From CAZMZW01 sp963802275 (lineage in GTDB: Bacteria > Chloroflexota > Anaerolineae > Anaerolineales > Anaerolineaceae), in NCBI GenBank assembly GCA_963802275.1, contig CAWDIB010000004.1, forward strand, positions 1-64,000: a stretch of 64,000 nucleotides of DNA. The letters run 5' to 3'. Below are positions 16,278 to 26,240 of this stretch, one piece after another. Every line of letters begins with the position of its first letter. The stretch's first letter is position 1. Under the pieces are notes generated by a model. That model had not been told where the DNA came from and searched no databases. It saw only the letters and a list, made by a program, of their open reading frames with translations. Position numbers and translations under genes: made by a program.

Positions 16278-16306
16278 GGCGTCAAGGTGGCCCGCATCGC
16301 CTACGG
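16278..16306 (+). repeat. Fragment duplicating the recR 3' region
   Basis: A 29-base segment downstream of hepT matches recR positions 15469-15497 with two mismatches and would encode GVKVARIAYG (recR has GVKVTRIAYG). The toxin-antitoxin pair is thus bracketed by recR sequence. Confidence 0.7.
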
Positions 16307-16318
16307 TTACAGCGGGGC

Positions 16319-16376
16319 GTTGGGCGAAGCAGAGCTTCGCCGGAAAATCGCGTTCCCAAGCGGAGCTTGGGAACGA
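16319..16376. repeat. Palindromic repeat with CGTTCCCAAGC / GCTTGGGAACG
   Basis: GCGAAGCAGAGCTTCGC is followed by a second palindrome, TTCCCAAGCGGAGCTTGGGAA. A related two-part element is at 26070-26128. Confidence 0.7.
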
Positions 16377-16439
16377 GTTCAAGGGCCATTCTTGGCGCGT
16401 AGAAGCACCCCACTGTTGACCCCCGCCAAGTGAGGCTCC

Positions 16440-16470
16440 TGACAACTGGCAACCGATAACTGGCAACTGC
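16440..16470. repeat. Heptamer repeat array immediately before rodA
   Basis: CAACTGG, CAACCGA, TAACTGG, CAACTGC units end one base before the rodA ATG, so they occupy the place of a ribosome binding site. Confidence 0.7.
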
Positions 16471-16471
16471 A

Positions 16472-17572
16472 ATGTTCGACCGCCGATTAGTTCAAAACTT
16501 TGATTGGGTGCTCTTGTGGCTGGTGGTGATGATCTGCGCCACGGGCATCGTCAATCTCTACAGCGCCGGCTACAACCGGCCAGGGGACACGCCCCTCTAC
16601 GTCAAGCAGCTCTATTGGCTGGCTGTGGGGCTGGGGGTGATGTTCGTCACCCTGACCTATGATTACCGGCACCTGGAGAAGCTGAGCTACCCTCTTTATA
16701 TCGTCAGCATCCTGATGCTGGTGGCCGTGATGTTTTTCGGCAAGATGGTCTACGGCTCCCGGCGCTGGCTGCCCCTGGGGCCTTTTGCCTTTCAGCCGGC
16801 GGAGCTGTGCAAGATCGCCATCATCCTGGTCCTGGCCACCTACTTCAGCCGGCGTCCCCGGAGCGACGACCTGCGCCTCAAGGACCTCATCGTGCCGGGG
16901 ATTCTGGTGATGATCCCGGTGGCCATAATCATCAGGCAGCCGGACCTGGGGTCGGGGATTTTGGTGGCCCTGGTGGCGGCCAGCATGATCCTCTACGTGG
17001 GCGTCTCCTGGCGAACCCTGGTGGCCTGCGCCCTGACCCTGGTGTCGATGTCCCCGGTGATCTGGCATTTCCTCAAGGACTACCAGCGCCAGCGGGTCCT
17101 GACCTTTCTCGAACCGGGCAAAGACCCCCTGGGGGCCGGGTATCACATCCTCCAGTCCATGATCGCGGTGGGCTCCGGCCAGTTCTGGGGCAAGGGGTTT
17201 TTGCAGGGCACCCAGAGCCAGCTTTATTTTCTGCCGGAGCAGCACACCGACTTCGTCTTTTCGGTCTTTGCCGAGGAGTGGGGGTTCGTGGGGTCCGCGG
17301 TCCTGCTCCTTTTGTTTACGGGGCTGGCCCTCTGGGGGTTGTCCGTGGCCCGGGACTGCAAGGAGCGTTTCGGCCACCTCCTGGCCCTGGGGGTGACGGC
17401 CCTGATTTTCTGGCAGGTCTTCATCAACCTGTGCATGGTCACCGGTTTCATGCCGGTGGTGGGCATCCCCCTGCCCCTGTTCAGCTACGGGGGCTCCTCC
17501 CTGATCACCACCCTGCTGGGGGTGGGATTTCTCCTGAATATCCGCATGCGAAGGTATTTATACGGGGGGTGA
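16472..17572 (+). CDS. rodA: Peptidoglycan glycosyltransferase RodA (SEDS family)
   Basis: A 366-residue polytopic inner-membrane protein with about ten membrane segments. SEDS landmarks include GSRRWLPLGPFAFQPAELCK (about residues 93-112), RQPDLGSGILVALVA, FLPEQHTDFVFSVFAEEWGF and the C-terminal VGIPLPLFSYGGSSLITTL. It polymerises glycan strands for lateral wall growth with a class B PBP. Length is typical of RodA rather than FtsW, and there is no cell-division cluster around it. There is no normal Shine-Dalgarno sequence; a heptamer array abuts the ATG. Confidence 0.93.
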   Translation: MFDRRLVQNFDWVLLWLVVMICATGIVNLYSAGYNRPGDTPLYVKQLYWLAVGLGVMFVTLTYDYRHLEKLSYPLYIVSILMLVAVMFFGKMVYGSRRWLPLGPFAFQPAELCKIAIILVLATYFSRRPRSDDLRLKDLIVPGILVMIPVAIIIRQPDLGSGILVALVAASMILYVGVSWRTLVACALTLVSMSPVIWHFLKDYQRQRVLTFLEPGKDPLGAGYHILQSMIAVGSGQFWGKGFLQGTQSQLYFLPEQHTDFVFSVFAEEWGFVGSAVLLLLFTGLALWGLSVARDCKERFGHLLALGVTALIFWQVFINLCMVTGFMPVVGIPLPLFSYGGSSLITTLLGVGFLLNIRMRRYLYGG

Positions 17573-17594
17573 TCATTTTTTTGCAAAAAAAATT

Positions 17595-17623
17595 TTGACA
17601 CCCACGGGAAAATAGGCTAAAAA
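17595..17623 (+). promoter_or_regulatory. Promoter of the ATP synthase operon
   Basis: TTGACA at 17595-17600, a 17-base spacer and TAAAAA at 17618-17623, about 100 bases upstream of the first atp gene. Confidence 0.7.
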
Positions 17624-17724
17624 GGGGTTCGTGAAAAGTTACACATGGCCTTAACCTCAGGCATACCAGCAAAAAGCCGTTAAGTTATTGATCTAGTAAA
17701 TAAAATACGAGGTGGCAGCCAGGA

Positions 17725-18153
17725 ATGATTGACATTGATTGGACTATGTTCGCGCAGCTTATCAATTTCCTGCTCCTGGTCTTTCTCCTAAACGTGGTTT
17801 TGTTCAAGCCAATCCGCACTTGCATCAGGGATCGGCAGGCAAGGATGCTGGCCCAGGAGGCCGACATCAACCTCCTGCTGGACCAGGGGCGGAGCCTGGA
17901 GGATGAAATCAAGGAGAAACTGGCCGAGGCCCGGCGTGAAGGTGCGGGGGCCCGTGAAAATCTGAAGCAGGAAGGGGCCCAGGCTGAAATTTCCCTCTTG
18001 GAAGAAGTGAAACGCCAGGTGGAAGTGGAATGGGCCACGGTGGAGAAGAAAATCAAAAGTGACATGGCCAAAGCCCGGGCGTCCCTCCAGACGCAGGCCC
18101 AGAGCTTTGCCCATCTGCTGGCCACCAAGATTCTGGGGAGGGAACTCTCATGA
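17725..18153 (+). CDS. ATP synthase F0 subunit b'
   Basis: A 142-residue peripheral-stalk protein. One N-terminal membrane helix (MFAQLINFLLLVFLLNVVLF) is followed by a long charged helix. The short form without an extra leader sequence marks it as b' of the paired b/b' stalk. GAGG lies upstream of the ATG. It overlaps the next gene by 4 bases (ATGA). It is the first gene of a seven-gene operon that lacks subunits a and c; those are usually at another locus in deltaproteobacteria. Confidence 0.9.
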   Translation: MIDIDWTMFAQLINFLLLVFLLNVVLFKPIRTCIRDRQARMLAQEADINLLLDQGRSLEDEIKEKLAEARREGAGARENLKQEGAQAEISLLEEVKRQVEVEWATVEKKIKSDMAKARASLQTQAQSFAHLLATKILGRELS

Positions 18154-18758
18154 ACGGCGGAAGCAACACCCGGTGGCTGCGGCGGACCTGGGCAGTCTTG
18201 GGAAGTGTAGGGGCCGGCCTGCTCCTGGCGGGAGCGGCCATGGCCGCGGAGGCCGGAGGGCATGGGGGCATCAGCCCTGAAAAGATCAGTGAGCTCCTCT
18301 GGCGTACCGTCAATTTCGTGGTGTTCGCCGGCATCCTGGTCTACCTGGTGGCGAAGCCGGCGAAGAACTTTTTTGCCCAGCGTTCCCAGGACGTGGCCAC
18401 GACCCTGGCGGACCTGGAAGCCAAGATCGCCGCGGCTGACGCGGCCGTGAAGGCGGCGGAAACCCGTCTGGCCGAGGTCGCCAAAGAGCGGGCCGGGGTT
18501 ATCCAGCAGTTTATCGCCGAGGGCCAGATGGAAAAGGCCAAGATTCTTGACAAGGCCGAGCAGGTTGCGGCCCGGATCAAGGAGATGGCGGCCTTCACCA
18601 TTGAGCAGGAAACCAAAAAAGCCGCCCAAGGCCTGAAGGAAGAAGTCGTGGGCCTGGCCACTCAGATGGCCACGGACATGATTAAAGAGAAGGCGACCTA
18701 CGCCGACCAGCAGGGTCTGGTGGAGGAATATCTGAAAAAGGTGGTGGAAACCCATTGA
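18150..18758 (+). CDS. atpF: ATP synthase F0 subunit b
   Basis: A 202-residue stalk subunit. The N-terminal 30 residues look like a cleavable signal (LLLAGAAMAAEAGGHGG). The membrane segment TVNFVVFAGILVYLVAKPA follows, then a long coiled coil rich in Ala, Glu and Lys to the C terminus. Such pre-sequence-bearing b subunits are common in deltaproteobacteria. It overlaps both neighbours by 4 bases, so translation is probably coupled. Confidence 0.92.
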   Translation: MNGGSNTRWLRRTWAVLGSVGAGLLLAGAAMAAEAGGHGGISPEKISELLWRTVNFVVFAGILVYLVAKPAKNFFAQRSQDVATTLADLEAKIAAADAAVKAAETRLAEVAKERAGVIQQFIAEGQMEKAKILDKAEQVAARIKEMAAFTIEQETKKAAQGLKEEVVGLATQMATDMIKEKATYADQQGLVEEYLKKVVETH

Positions 18759-19306
18759 TTGACATGACCGTTGCCCGACGCTATGCCAAGGCCTTGCTGA
18801 CTATGGGCAAGGAAGACGCTCATTACAAAGAGTATGGGGAGGGGCTCAGTGGGTTCGCCCATCTATTGGAGCGGGAACCGGAGCTGAAAGACGCCCTGCT
18901 CAACCCCATCCACAGCCGGGAGGACCGCCGCAAGCTCCTCCTTCACATGATCGAACTGCTGCAGATGCCTGCCATGGTGTCCAACCTGCTCCAACTCCTC
19001 CTGGACAAGCACCGCCTCAACGTGGTGGACGGCGTCGCCCAGGCCTATCAGGAGATGATGGACGAGGTGGAAAATGTCAGCCGGGCCAAGGTGAGGACGG
19101 CCATTCTCCTGGACGAGCCCACTCAGGATCGCCTCCGGAAGACTCTGGAGAAATTGACCGGCAGCAACGTGGTTATGGAAGTGGAGGAAGATCCGTCCAT
19201 TATCGGCGGCATCGTCGCCAAGGTGGGGGACCTGGTGCTGGACGGCAGTGTTCGCACCCAGATTGACTCATTGAGAGAATCCTTAATAAAAGGTGAGGTC
19301 TTATAA
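18755..19306 (+). CDS. atpH: ATP synthase F1 subunit delta
   Basis: A 183-residue subunit joining the peripheral stalk to the F1 head. The N-terminal helical bundle starts VARRYAKALLTMGKED. The C-terminal part contains VRTAILLDEPTQDRLRK, then DPSIIGGIVAKVGDLVLDGS, the conserved delta signature. The start is either TTG at 18755 (overlapping the b stop, with GGTGG upstream) or ATG at 18764; the TTG start is given because of its overlap and ribosome-site spacing. Confidence 0.93.
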   Translation: MIDMTVARRYAKALLTMGKEDAHYKEYGEGLSGFAHLLEREPELKDALLNPIHSREDRRKLLLHMIELLQMPAMVSNLLQLLLDKHRLNVVDGVAQAYQEMMDEVENVSRAKVRTAILLDEPTQDRLRKTLEKLTGSNVVMEVEEDPSIIGGIVAKVGDLVLDGSVRTQIDSLRESLIKGEVL

Positions 19307-20832
19307 ATGGAAATTAGAGCAGAAGAAATCAGCCAAATTATTCGCTCTCAGATCCGGGATTACGAGAAAAAGGTAGAGGTGGCCGAAACCGGCACGGTAC
19401 TGTCCGTGGGTGACGGCATCGCCCGGGTCTACGGCGTGGAGAAGTGCATGGCCATGGAACTCCTGGAGTTCCCTGGGGGCATTTTTGGACTGGCCCTGAA
19501 CCTGGAAGAGGACAACGTCGGTGTCGCCATCCTGGGTGAAGACACGCACATCAAAGAGGGCGACATCGTCAAACGGACCGGCCGGATCGCTGCAGGTTCC
19601 CGTCGGGGACGCGGTTCTGGGCCGGGTCATCGACCCCGTGGGCAACCCCATTGACGGCAAAGGTCCCATCGAGACCAAGGAGTTCCGCCGCATTGAGGTC
19701 AAGGCCCCCGGCGTCATCGAGCGCCAGCCGGTAAACGAGCCCATGTACACGGGCTACAAGGCCATCGACGCCATGACCCCCGTCGGCCGCGGCCAGCGGG
19801 AGCTGATCATCGGCGACCGCCAGATCGGCAAAACCGCCCTCTGCGTTGATGCCATCATCAATCAGAAGGACTCCGGCATCCTTTGTGTTTACGTTGCCGT
19901 TGGTCAGAAGAAATCCACCGTGGCCCAGGTGGTGGACGCCCTGGAGCGCCACGGCGCCTTGAAGCACACCATCATCGTCAACGCCTCGGCCTCCGAGCCC
20001 GCCCCCTTGCAGTATGTTGCCGCCTTTGCCGGCTGCGCCATGGGCGAATACTACCGGGACAAAGGCCAACACGCCCTGATCATCTACGATGATCTGACCA
20101 AGCAGGCCCAGGCTTACCGGCAGATGTCCCTGCTGCTGCGCCGGCCGCCGGGACGTGAAGCCTATCCCGGCGACATCTTCTACAACCACTCCCGGTTGCT
20201 GGAGCGGGCCGCCAAGTGTAACGACGCCCTGGGCGGCGGTTCTCTCACCGCCCTGCCCATCATTGAAACCCAGCAGGGCGACGTATCGGCCTTCATTCCC
20301 ACCAACGTCATTTCCATCACCGACGGTCAGGTGTACCTGGAACCGAACCTGTTCTTCTCCGGTATCCGGCCGGCCATCAACGTCGGCCTGTCGGTTTCCC
20401 GGGTCGGCGGCGCCGCCCAGGTGAAGGCCATGAAGCAGGTGGCCGGTATGCTGCGGTTGGAAATGGCCCAGTACCGGGAACTGGCGGCCTTCGCCCAGTT
20501 CGGCTCCGAGTTGGATAAGGCCACCCAGCAGCAGCTCAACCGGGGCGCCCGGCTGGTGGAAGTTCTGAAGCAGCCCCAATATCAGCCCCTGCCCATGGAG
20601 AAGATGGTGTCCATCATCTTCGCCGGCACCCGGGGCTTCCTGGACAAGTATCCTATCGACGTGCTGGCCTCTTATGAACAGCAGCTCTACAGCTTCATGG
20701 AGTCGAAATACTCTGACGTGCTGGCTGCCATCAAGGAAAAGAAAGAGTTCACTTCGGAAATCGATGCCAAGATGAAAGAAATTTTGGCTGAGTTTGATTC
20801 CGTATTCCAGCCTGTCGTCAGCGCGTGCTTAA
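19307..20832 (+). CDS. atpA: ATP synthase F1 subunit alpha, frameshifted
   Basis: The non-catalytic nucleotide-binding subunit. Part one starts MEIRAEEISQIIRSQIRDYE and runs to VKRTGRI. One extra base near 19592 shifts the frame, and QVPVGDAVLGRVIDPVGNPI continues in the next. Walker A is GDRQIGKTA, and the alpha-specific AYRQMSLLLRRPPGREAYPG block is present. A second indel near 20805-20825 is inferred because the open frame otherwise overruns atpG by 160 bases; with it the gene ends at the TAA at 20830-20832, 15 bases before atpG. Corrected length is about 507 residues, normal for AtpA. Confidence 0.93.
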
Positions 20833-20847
20833 GAGCGGGGTATAAGC

Positions 20848-21721
20848 ATGGCGACCCTACAAGATATCAAACGCAAAATCGGGGCGGTCAAGAAGACCCA
20901 GCAGATCACCAAGGCCATGAACATGGTCTCGGCGGCGAAACTGCGGGGCGCCCAGCAGCGCATGGAGGGTTTCCGGCCTTATGCCGGGGCCTTCGCCATG
21001 ATGCTGGGTAACATGGCCGGCCGGGTAGAACCGGACATCCACCCCTTCTTCCAACAGGCTGAACCGGTGCAACGGGTCGGTCTGGTATTGATGACCGCTG
21101 ACCGGGGTCTGTGCGGCAGCTTCAACGTCAACCTGATCAACACCGCGGTAAGGTTTATCCGGGAAAAAGAGGCTGCGGGTATCGAGGTTGACCTTATCTG
21201 CGTGGGCCGCAAAGGCCGGGATTTTTTCCGGCGGCGCAAACGGGAGATGCTGGCCCAATACGTGGATGTCTGGAATAAGTTCGACTTTTCCAATGCGGTG
21301 ACGGTGGCCCGGGAGCTGATGAGCTCCTTTCTGACCGGAAGATGTGCAAGAGGTCCACCTGATCCATTCCAGCTTTATCAATATGGCGATCCAGCGTCCC
21401 AAAATGGTGCAGTTGCTGCCCATCAAGCCCTCCGAGGCGGAGGCATCAGCCGGGGGCAGCACCGAGTATCTCTTCGAGCCGCCCATGGAGCAGTTCCTGG
21501 AGTACTTGCTGCCCAAGTATATCAACGTGCTGGTTTACCATGGCTTCCTGGAAAATTCCGCCAGCGAATACGCCGCCCGGATGACCGCCATGGACAACGC
21601 TCAGGCTAACTGTAAGGAAATGATCAACACCCTGAGTCTCATCATGAACAAGGCCCGGCAGGCGGCCATTACCAGAGAACTGATGGATATCGTGGGCGGG
21701 GCTGAGGCCCTTAAAGGCTAA
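20848..21721 (+). CDS. atpG: ATP synthase F1 subunit gamma, one frameshift
   Basis: The central-shaft subunit. It starts MATLQDIKRKIGAVKKTQQI, followed by TKAMNMVSAAKLRGAQQRM, both hallmark gamma sequence, and includes LMTADRGLCGSFN. An extra base near 21337 breaks the frame. After it the protein continues EDVQEVHLIHSSFINMA and ends with the conserved NKARQAAITRELMDIVGGAE block. Corrected length is 290 residues, as expected. Confidence 0.94.
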
Positions 21722-21750
21722 GCCGCCCGTATGAGGAGGATTTACAGCAT

Positions 21751-23161
<1,411 letters not shown>

Positions 23162-23182
23162 CGGCAGGGGAGGCTAAAGCCT

Positions 23183-23590
23183 ATGGCAGAAAAACAACTC
23201 CTGTTGGAGGTGGTTACTCCCGACCGGCTGGTTCTGTCCACCGAGGCCGATGTGGTGGTATGCCCCGGGGTGGAAGGCCAGTTCGGCGTCCTGCCGGGCC
23301 ACATCCCCTTTCTCTCGGCTCTGGACATCGGCGAGATGTATTATAAAACCGCCGGTAAAACCGAGTACCTGGCGGTGAGCGGCGGCTTTGCCGAAGTCAC
23401 CGGCGAGAAGGTGACCATCGTGGCCGAGTCAGCCGAGATGGGCCGGGAGATCGACGTGGAACGGGTCAGGCGGGCCCAGGAGCGGGCCGAGAAACGCATC
23501 GCGGCAGGTAAGACTGCGGAGATCGACTGGGCCCGGGCCGAAGCGGCCATGCGCCGTTCCCTGGTGCGCATGAAGGTGGCCGGCCGCTAA
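23183..23590 (+). CDS. atpC: ATP synthase F1 subunit epsilon
   Basis: A 135-residue rotor subunit with the N-terminal beta-sandwich (LLLEVVTPDRLVLSTEADVV, then VEGQFGVLPGHIPFLSALDI) and a C-terminal helical hairpin rich in Arg, Ala and Glu. It can inhibit ATP hydrolysis. It is the last gene of the operon, followed after 30 bases by a rho-independent terminator. Confidence 0.95.
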   Translation: MAEKQLLLEVVTPDRLVLSTEADVVVCPGVEGQFGVLPGHIPFLSALDIGEMYYKTAGKTEYLAVSGGFAEVTGEKVTIVAESAEMGREIDVERVRRAQERAEKRIAAGKTAEIDWARAEAAMRRSLVRMKVAGR

Positions 23591-23620
23591 CCCATTAATC
23601 GCTGTAACTCATTACAACAA

Positions 23621-23650
23621 GGCAAGCCTGGATTTCCGGGCTTGCCTTTT
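23621..23650 (+). terminator. Terminator of the atp operon
   Basis: GGCAAGCCTGG pairs with CCGGGCTTGCC (one mismatch) around ATTT and runs into TTTT. Confidence 0.85.
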
Positions 23651-23721
23651 CATTTTTGGAAAATAATAGTATTTATAGAAGAATGAAATCTCAGGGTGAG
23701 AATTTCATCAGCAAACGACCC

Positions 23722-23742
23722 GTAGGGTGCGTCTTACGCACC
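23722..23742 (+). repeat. REP palindrome, left flank of the transposase
   Basis: A 21-base element made of GTAGGGTGCG, TCTTA and CGCACC. It lies 7 bases before the start codon of the RAYT gene. Confidence 0.8.
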
Positions 23743-23749
23743 AAAAAAG

Positions 23750-24301
23750 ATGCCCGAATACCGAAGAATCAGAGTAAAAGGCGGCAGCTATTTCTTTACC
23801 GTGGTCACGTTTGGACGCCGACGGATTTTGATCAACGACCATGTCAGGACCGCCTTAAGAGAGGGAATTCAAGAAGTAAGACAATCTATGCCATTTACCG
23901 TCGAGGCGTGGGTGTTGTTGCCGGATCACCTTCATGCTATCTGGACGCTTCCGGAGAATGATGATAATTTCGGTTCCCGTTGGGCGGTTATTAAGAGAGC
24001 CGTCAGCCGCCAGTGCGGCTATTTGGCTGAAAAGGACGGACTAATCAAGGAATCTTCTGCCAAGCGCGGCGAAAGCGGCATATGGCAGCGAAGATTCTGG
24101 GACCATCTTATAAGGGATGATCTGGATTTTCAACGCCACCTGGATTATCTGCATTGGAATCCGGTTAAACATGGTTATGTGAAAAGAATAATAGATTGGC
24201 CGTATTCGACGTTTCATCGGTTCGTGCAACAGGGGCTGTACCCGCCTGATTGGGGCGGGATCAATGAAGACGATACGGCTAAGATAAATTTTGGCGAATA
24301 G
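23750..24301 (+). CDS. REP-associated tyrosine transposase (RAYT, IS200-like)
   Basis: A 183-residue single-domain Y1 transposase. The HUH metal-binding motif appears as HLH (His60, His62) in LLPDHLHAIWTLP. The C-terminal WQRRFWDHLIRDDLDFQRHL and YLHWNPVKHG blocks are typical of REP-associated tyrosine transposases; the candidate nucleophile tyrosine is in the latter segment. It is flanked by inverted copies of a 21-base palindrome at 23722 and 24320, with a third copy at 24572. RAYTs are thought to mobilise REP sequences rather than themselves. The gene is full length with no frameshift, so it may still be active. Confidence 0.88.
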   Translation: MPEYRRIRVKGGSYFFTVVTFGRRRILINDHVRTALREGIQEVRQSMPFTVEAWVLLPDHLHAIWTLPENDDNFGSRWAVIKRAVSRQCGYLAEKDGLIKESSAKRGESGIWQRRFWDHLIRDDLDFQRHLDYLHWNPVKHGYVKRIIDWPYSTFHRFVQQGLYPPDWGGINEDDTAKINFGE

Positions 24302-24319
24302 GGACCACGGAAAAAAAAT

Positions 24320-24340
24320 GGTGCGTGAGACGCACCCTAC
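24320..24340 (-). repeat. REP palindrome, right flank of the transposase
   Basis: GGTGCGTGAGACGCACCCTA plus C; inverted relative to the left-flank copy with one variant base. Confidence 0.8.
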
Positions 24341-24368
24341 GAGGAATCATCGACAATAGGAGCCTCGT

Positions 24369-24575
24369 ATGAAGGAGCCAATACTAGTATGGGAGAGGGT
24401 TTTTGAAGATGTTGTCGATAGCAAGGGGCAAGTTGAGCCTTATGAGCATGGGTCGAAAATTGATAGAGGAAAATTCCCGGTGGATGGCCTGAGAGAGCCT
24501 TGGAGATCAGCAAAGGAACTGTTGGATTTATTTTTATTCCAAACAAAGATTATACTTGGCAATGATTGTAAGTAG
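24369..24575 (+). CDS. 68-residue hypothetical protein between REP elements
   Basis: Starts MKEPILVWERVFEDVVDSKG, acidic to neutral, and ends KIILGNDCK. AGGAG lies 6-10 bases upstream of the ATG. It sits between the second and third REP copies, and its stop codon overlaps the third. No family is recognised; it could be a passenger of the REP/RAYT unit or an unrelated small protein. Confidence 0.5.
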   Translation: MKEPILVWERVFEDVVDSKGQVEPYEHGSKIDRGKFPVDGLREPWRSAKELLDLFLFQTKIILGNDCK

Positions 24576-24592
24576 GGTGCGTCTTACGCACC
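24572..24592 (+). repeat. REP palindrome upstream of glmU
   Basis: Identical to the 23722 copy. It lies 42 bases before the glmU start. Confidence 0.8.
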
Positions 24593-24634
24593 ATTCGGCA
24601 AATTTCTGGCACAAAGAGTGCATAAAAATAGGGA

Positions 24635-26030
24635 ATGGAAATGCAAACAGACAATATCACCGCCGTCATCCTGGCTGCGGGGCAGGGGACCCGGATGAAG
24701 TCGAGCAAGCCCAAGGTGCTGCATCAGATTTTGGGGCGGCCGATGATCGCTTATCTGCTGGACACGCTCCGGGAGGCCGGGGTTGACGACATCGTGGTGG
24801 TGGTGGGGCATCAGGCCGAGGCGGTAAAAGACGCCTTGAAAGACTATGGGGTGCGCTTCGTGGTTCAGGAGCCGCAGCTGGGCACCGGGCATGCGGTCCA
24901 GGTGGCCATGCCGGCGGTGGAAGCCTCGGCCGGGGTCGTCATGGTCCTGTGCGGCGACGCGCCGCTGATTTCCGGGGCCAGCATCGCGGCGCTGCGGGAA
25001 CTGCACGCCACCACCGGGGCGGCGGTCACCGTCCAGACCATCGAGTTGCCGGACGGGGCCCACTACGGCCGGGTGGTGCGGGATGACTCGGGCCGGGTGG
25101 CGGCGGTGGTCCAGGCCAAGGATTCGCAGGACCGCCCCGACCTCCTGGCCATCCGGGAGATCAACACCGGGGCGTACTGTTTCGACGCGACGTTTCTGGT
25201 GGACGGCCTGACCAAAATTCCCAAGAGCCCGGTTACCGGGCGAAATCTACCTCACCGACCTGATCCACATCGCCCGGGAGGCGGGCCGGGGGGTGGAGGC
25301 CCTGGTGGACCCGGACCGGGAGGCGCTGCTGGGGATCAACAGCCGGGCGGAGCTGGCCGGGGCCACCCAGACGGTGAAGCGCCGGATCAACGCCCGGCAC
25401 ATGGACCAGGGGGTCAGCTTCATCGACCCGGAGGCCGCTTATATCGAGTCTTTCGTCAGCATCGGCCGGGACACCGTCATCTATCCCAACGTCTACCTGC
25501 AAGGCCACACCGTCATCGGCGAGAACTGCCGCATCGAGGCGTCGGTCAAGATTGTCGATTCCATCCTGGAAGACGACGTTTATGTCAAGATGGGCACCGT
25601 CATCACCCAAAGCCGCCTGGGCGTCGGGGTGGATGTGGGGCCCTGCGCCCATTTGCGGCCTTTGAGCGATCTCCGGCCCGGGGTGCATGTGGGCAACTTC
25701 GTGGAAGTGAAGAAGTCGGTTCTCCATGAAGGCGTCAAGGCAGGCCACCTCACCTACCTGGGGGATGCGGACGTGGGGGCCGGCACCAACGTCGGGGCCG
25801 GGACCATCACCTGCAACTACGACGGCGAGAAGAAACACGCGACCATTATCGGCGAAAAGGCCTTTATCGGCAGCAACACCGCCCTGGTGGCGCCGGTGAC
25901 CGTGGGGGCCGGGGCTTACGTCGGGGCCGGGTCCACCATCACCAAGGACGTGCCCCCGGGGAAGTTGGGGGTCGCCCGGGCCCGGCAGGTGAATTTGGAA
26001 CGGCGGTTGGTCGGGAAGAAGAAGGAGTAG
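24635..26030 (+). CDS. glmU: Bifunctional UDP-GlcNAc pyrophosphorylase / GlcN-1-P acetyltransferase, one frameshift
   Basis: It acetylates glucosamine-1-phosphate and adds UMP to make UDP-GlcNAc. The N-terminal uridylyltransferase has LAAGQGTRMKSSKPKVLH (about 13-30). An extra G near 25240 (GGCGA read as GGGCGA) shifts the frame; the next frame resumes EIYLTDLIHIAREAGRG. The C-terminal left-handed beta helix keeps the acetyltransferase block NFVEVKKSVLHEGVKAGHLT and GTITCNYDGEKKH. Corrected length is 464 residues, as expected. glmS follows 210 bases downstream, so the pair supplies the amino-sugar precursor for wall and surface polysaccharide. Confidence 0.93.
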
Positions 26031-26069
26031 CGGATAGCGAGCGGCTTTTTCGGTCATTATTACCTTTGA

Positions 26070-26128
26070 GGTGTCCAAGCAGAGCTTGGGCGGAAAGATG
26101 CGTTCCCAAGCAGGAGCTTGGGAACGAG
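26070..26128. repeat. Palindromic repeat CAAGCAGAGCTTG / CGTTCCCAAGC...GCTTGGGAACG
   Basis: Same two-part element as at 16319, in the glmU-glmS spacer. Confidence 0.65.
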
Positions 26129-26138
26129 AAGAAAATAG

Positions 26139-26226
26139 CCAGTGGTCAGTGGTCAGGGGCCAGGGGTCAGTTAAGAGATGAGAGATTGTCCTTTTACTGG
26201 CACCTGACCACTGGCCACCGGCCACT
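26139..26226. repeat. Two opposed heptamer arrays upstream of glmS
   Basis: GCCAGTG/GTCAGTG/GTCAGGG units (26143-26171) and their inverted form CTGACCA/CTGGCCA/CCGGCCA (26202-26226) face each other across about 30 bases and could form a long hairpin just before the glmS start. Confidence 0.65.
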
Positions 26227-26240
26227 TCAAGAGAGGAACT

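Noticed and set aside
19307..20832. Programmed frameshifting in atpA, atpG, atpD or glmS
   Set aside because: The sites lack slippery heptamers and downstream stimulators, differ from gene to gene, and these families are not known to use recoding. Consensus error is simpler.
20833..21011. The open extension of the atpA frame into atpG
   Set aside because: The extension matches no AtpA sequence and overlaps atpG by 160 bases in another frame; a small indel before the TAA at 20830 explains it.
26139..26226. A glmS ribozyme or riboswitch upstream of glmS
   Set aside because: The conserved core of the glmS ribozyme is not visible; the structure there is explained by two opposed heptamer arrays, and the ribozyme is typical of Firmicutes.
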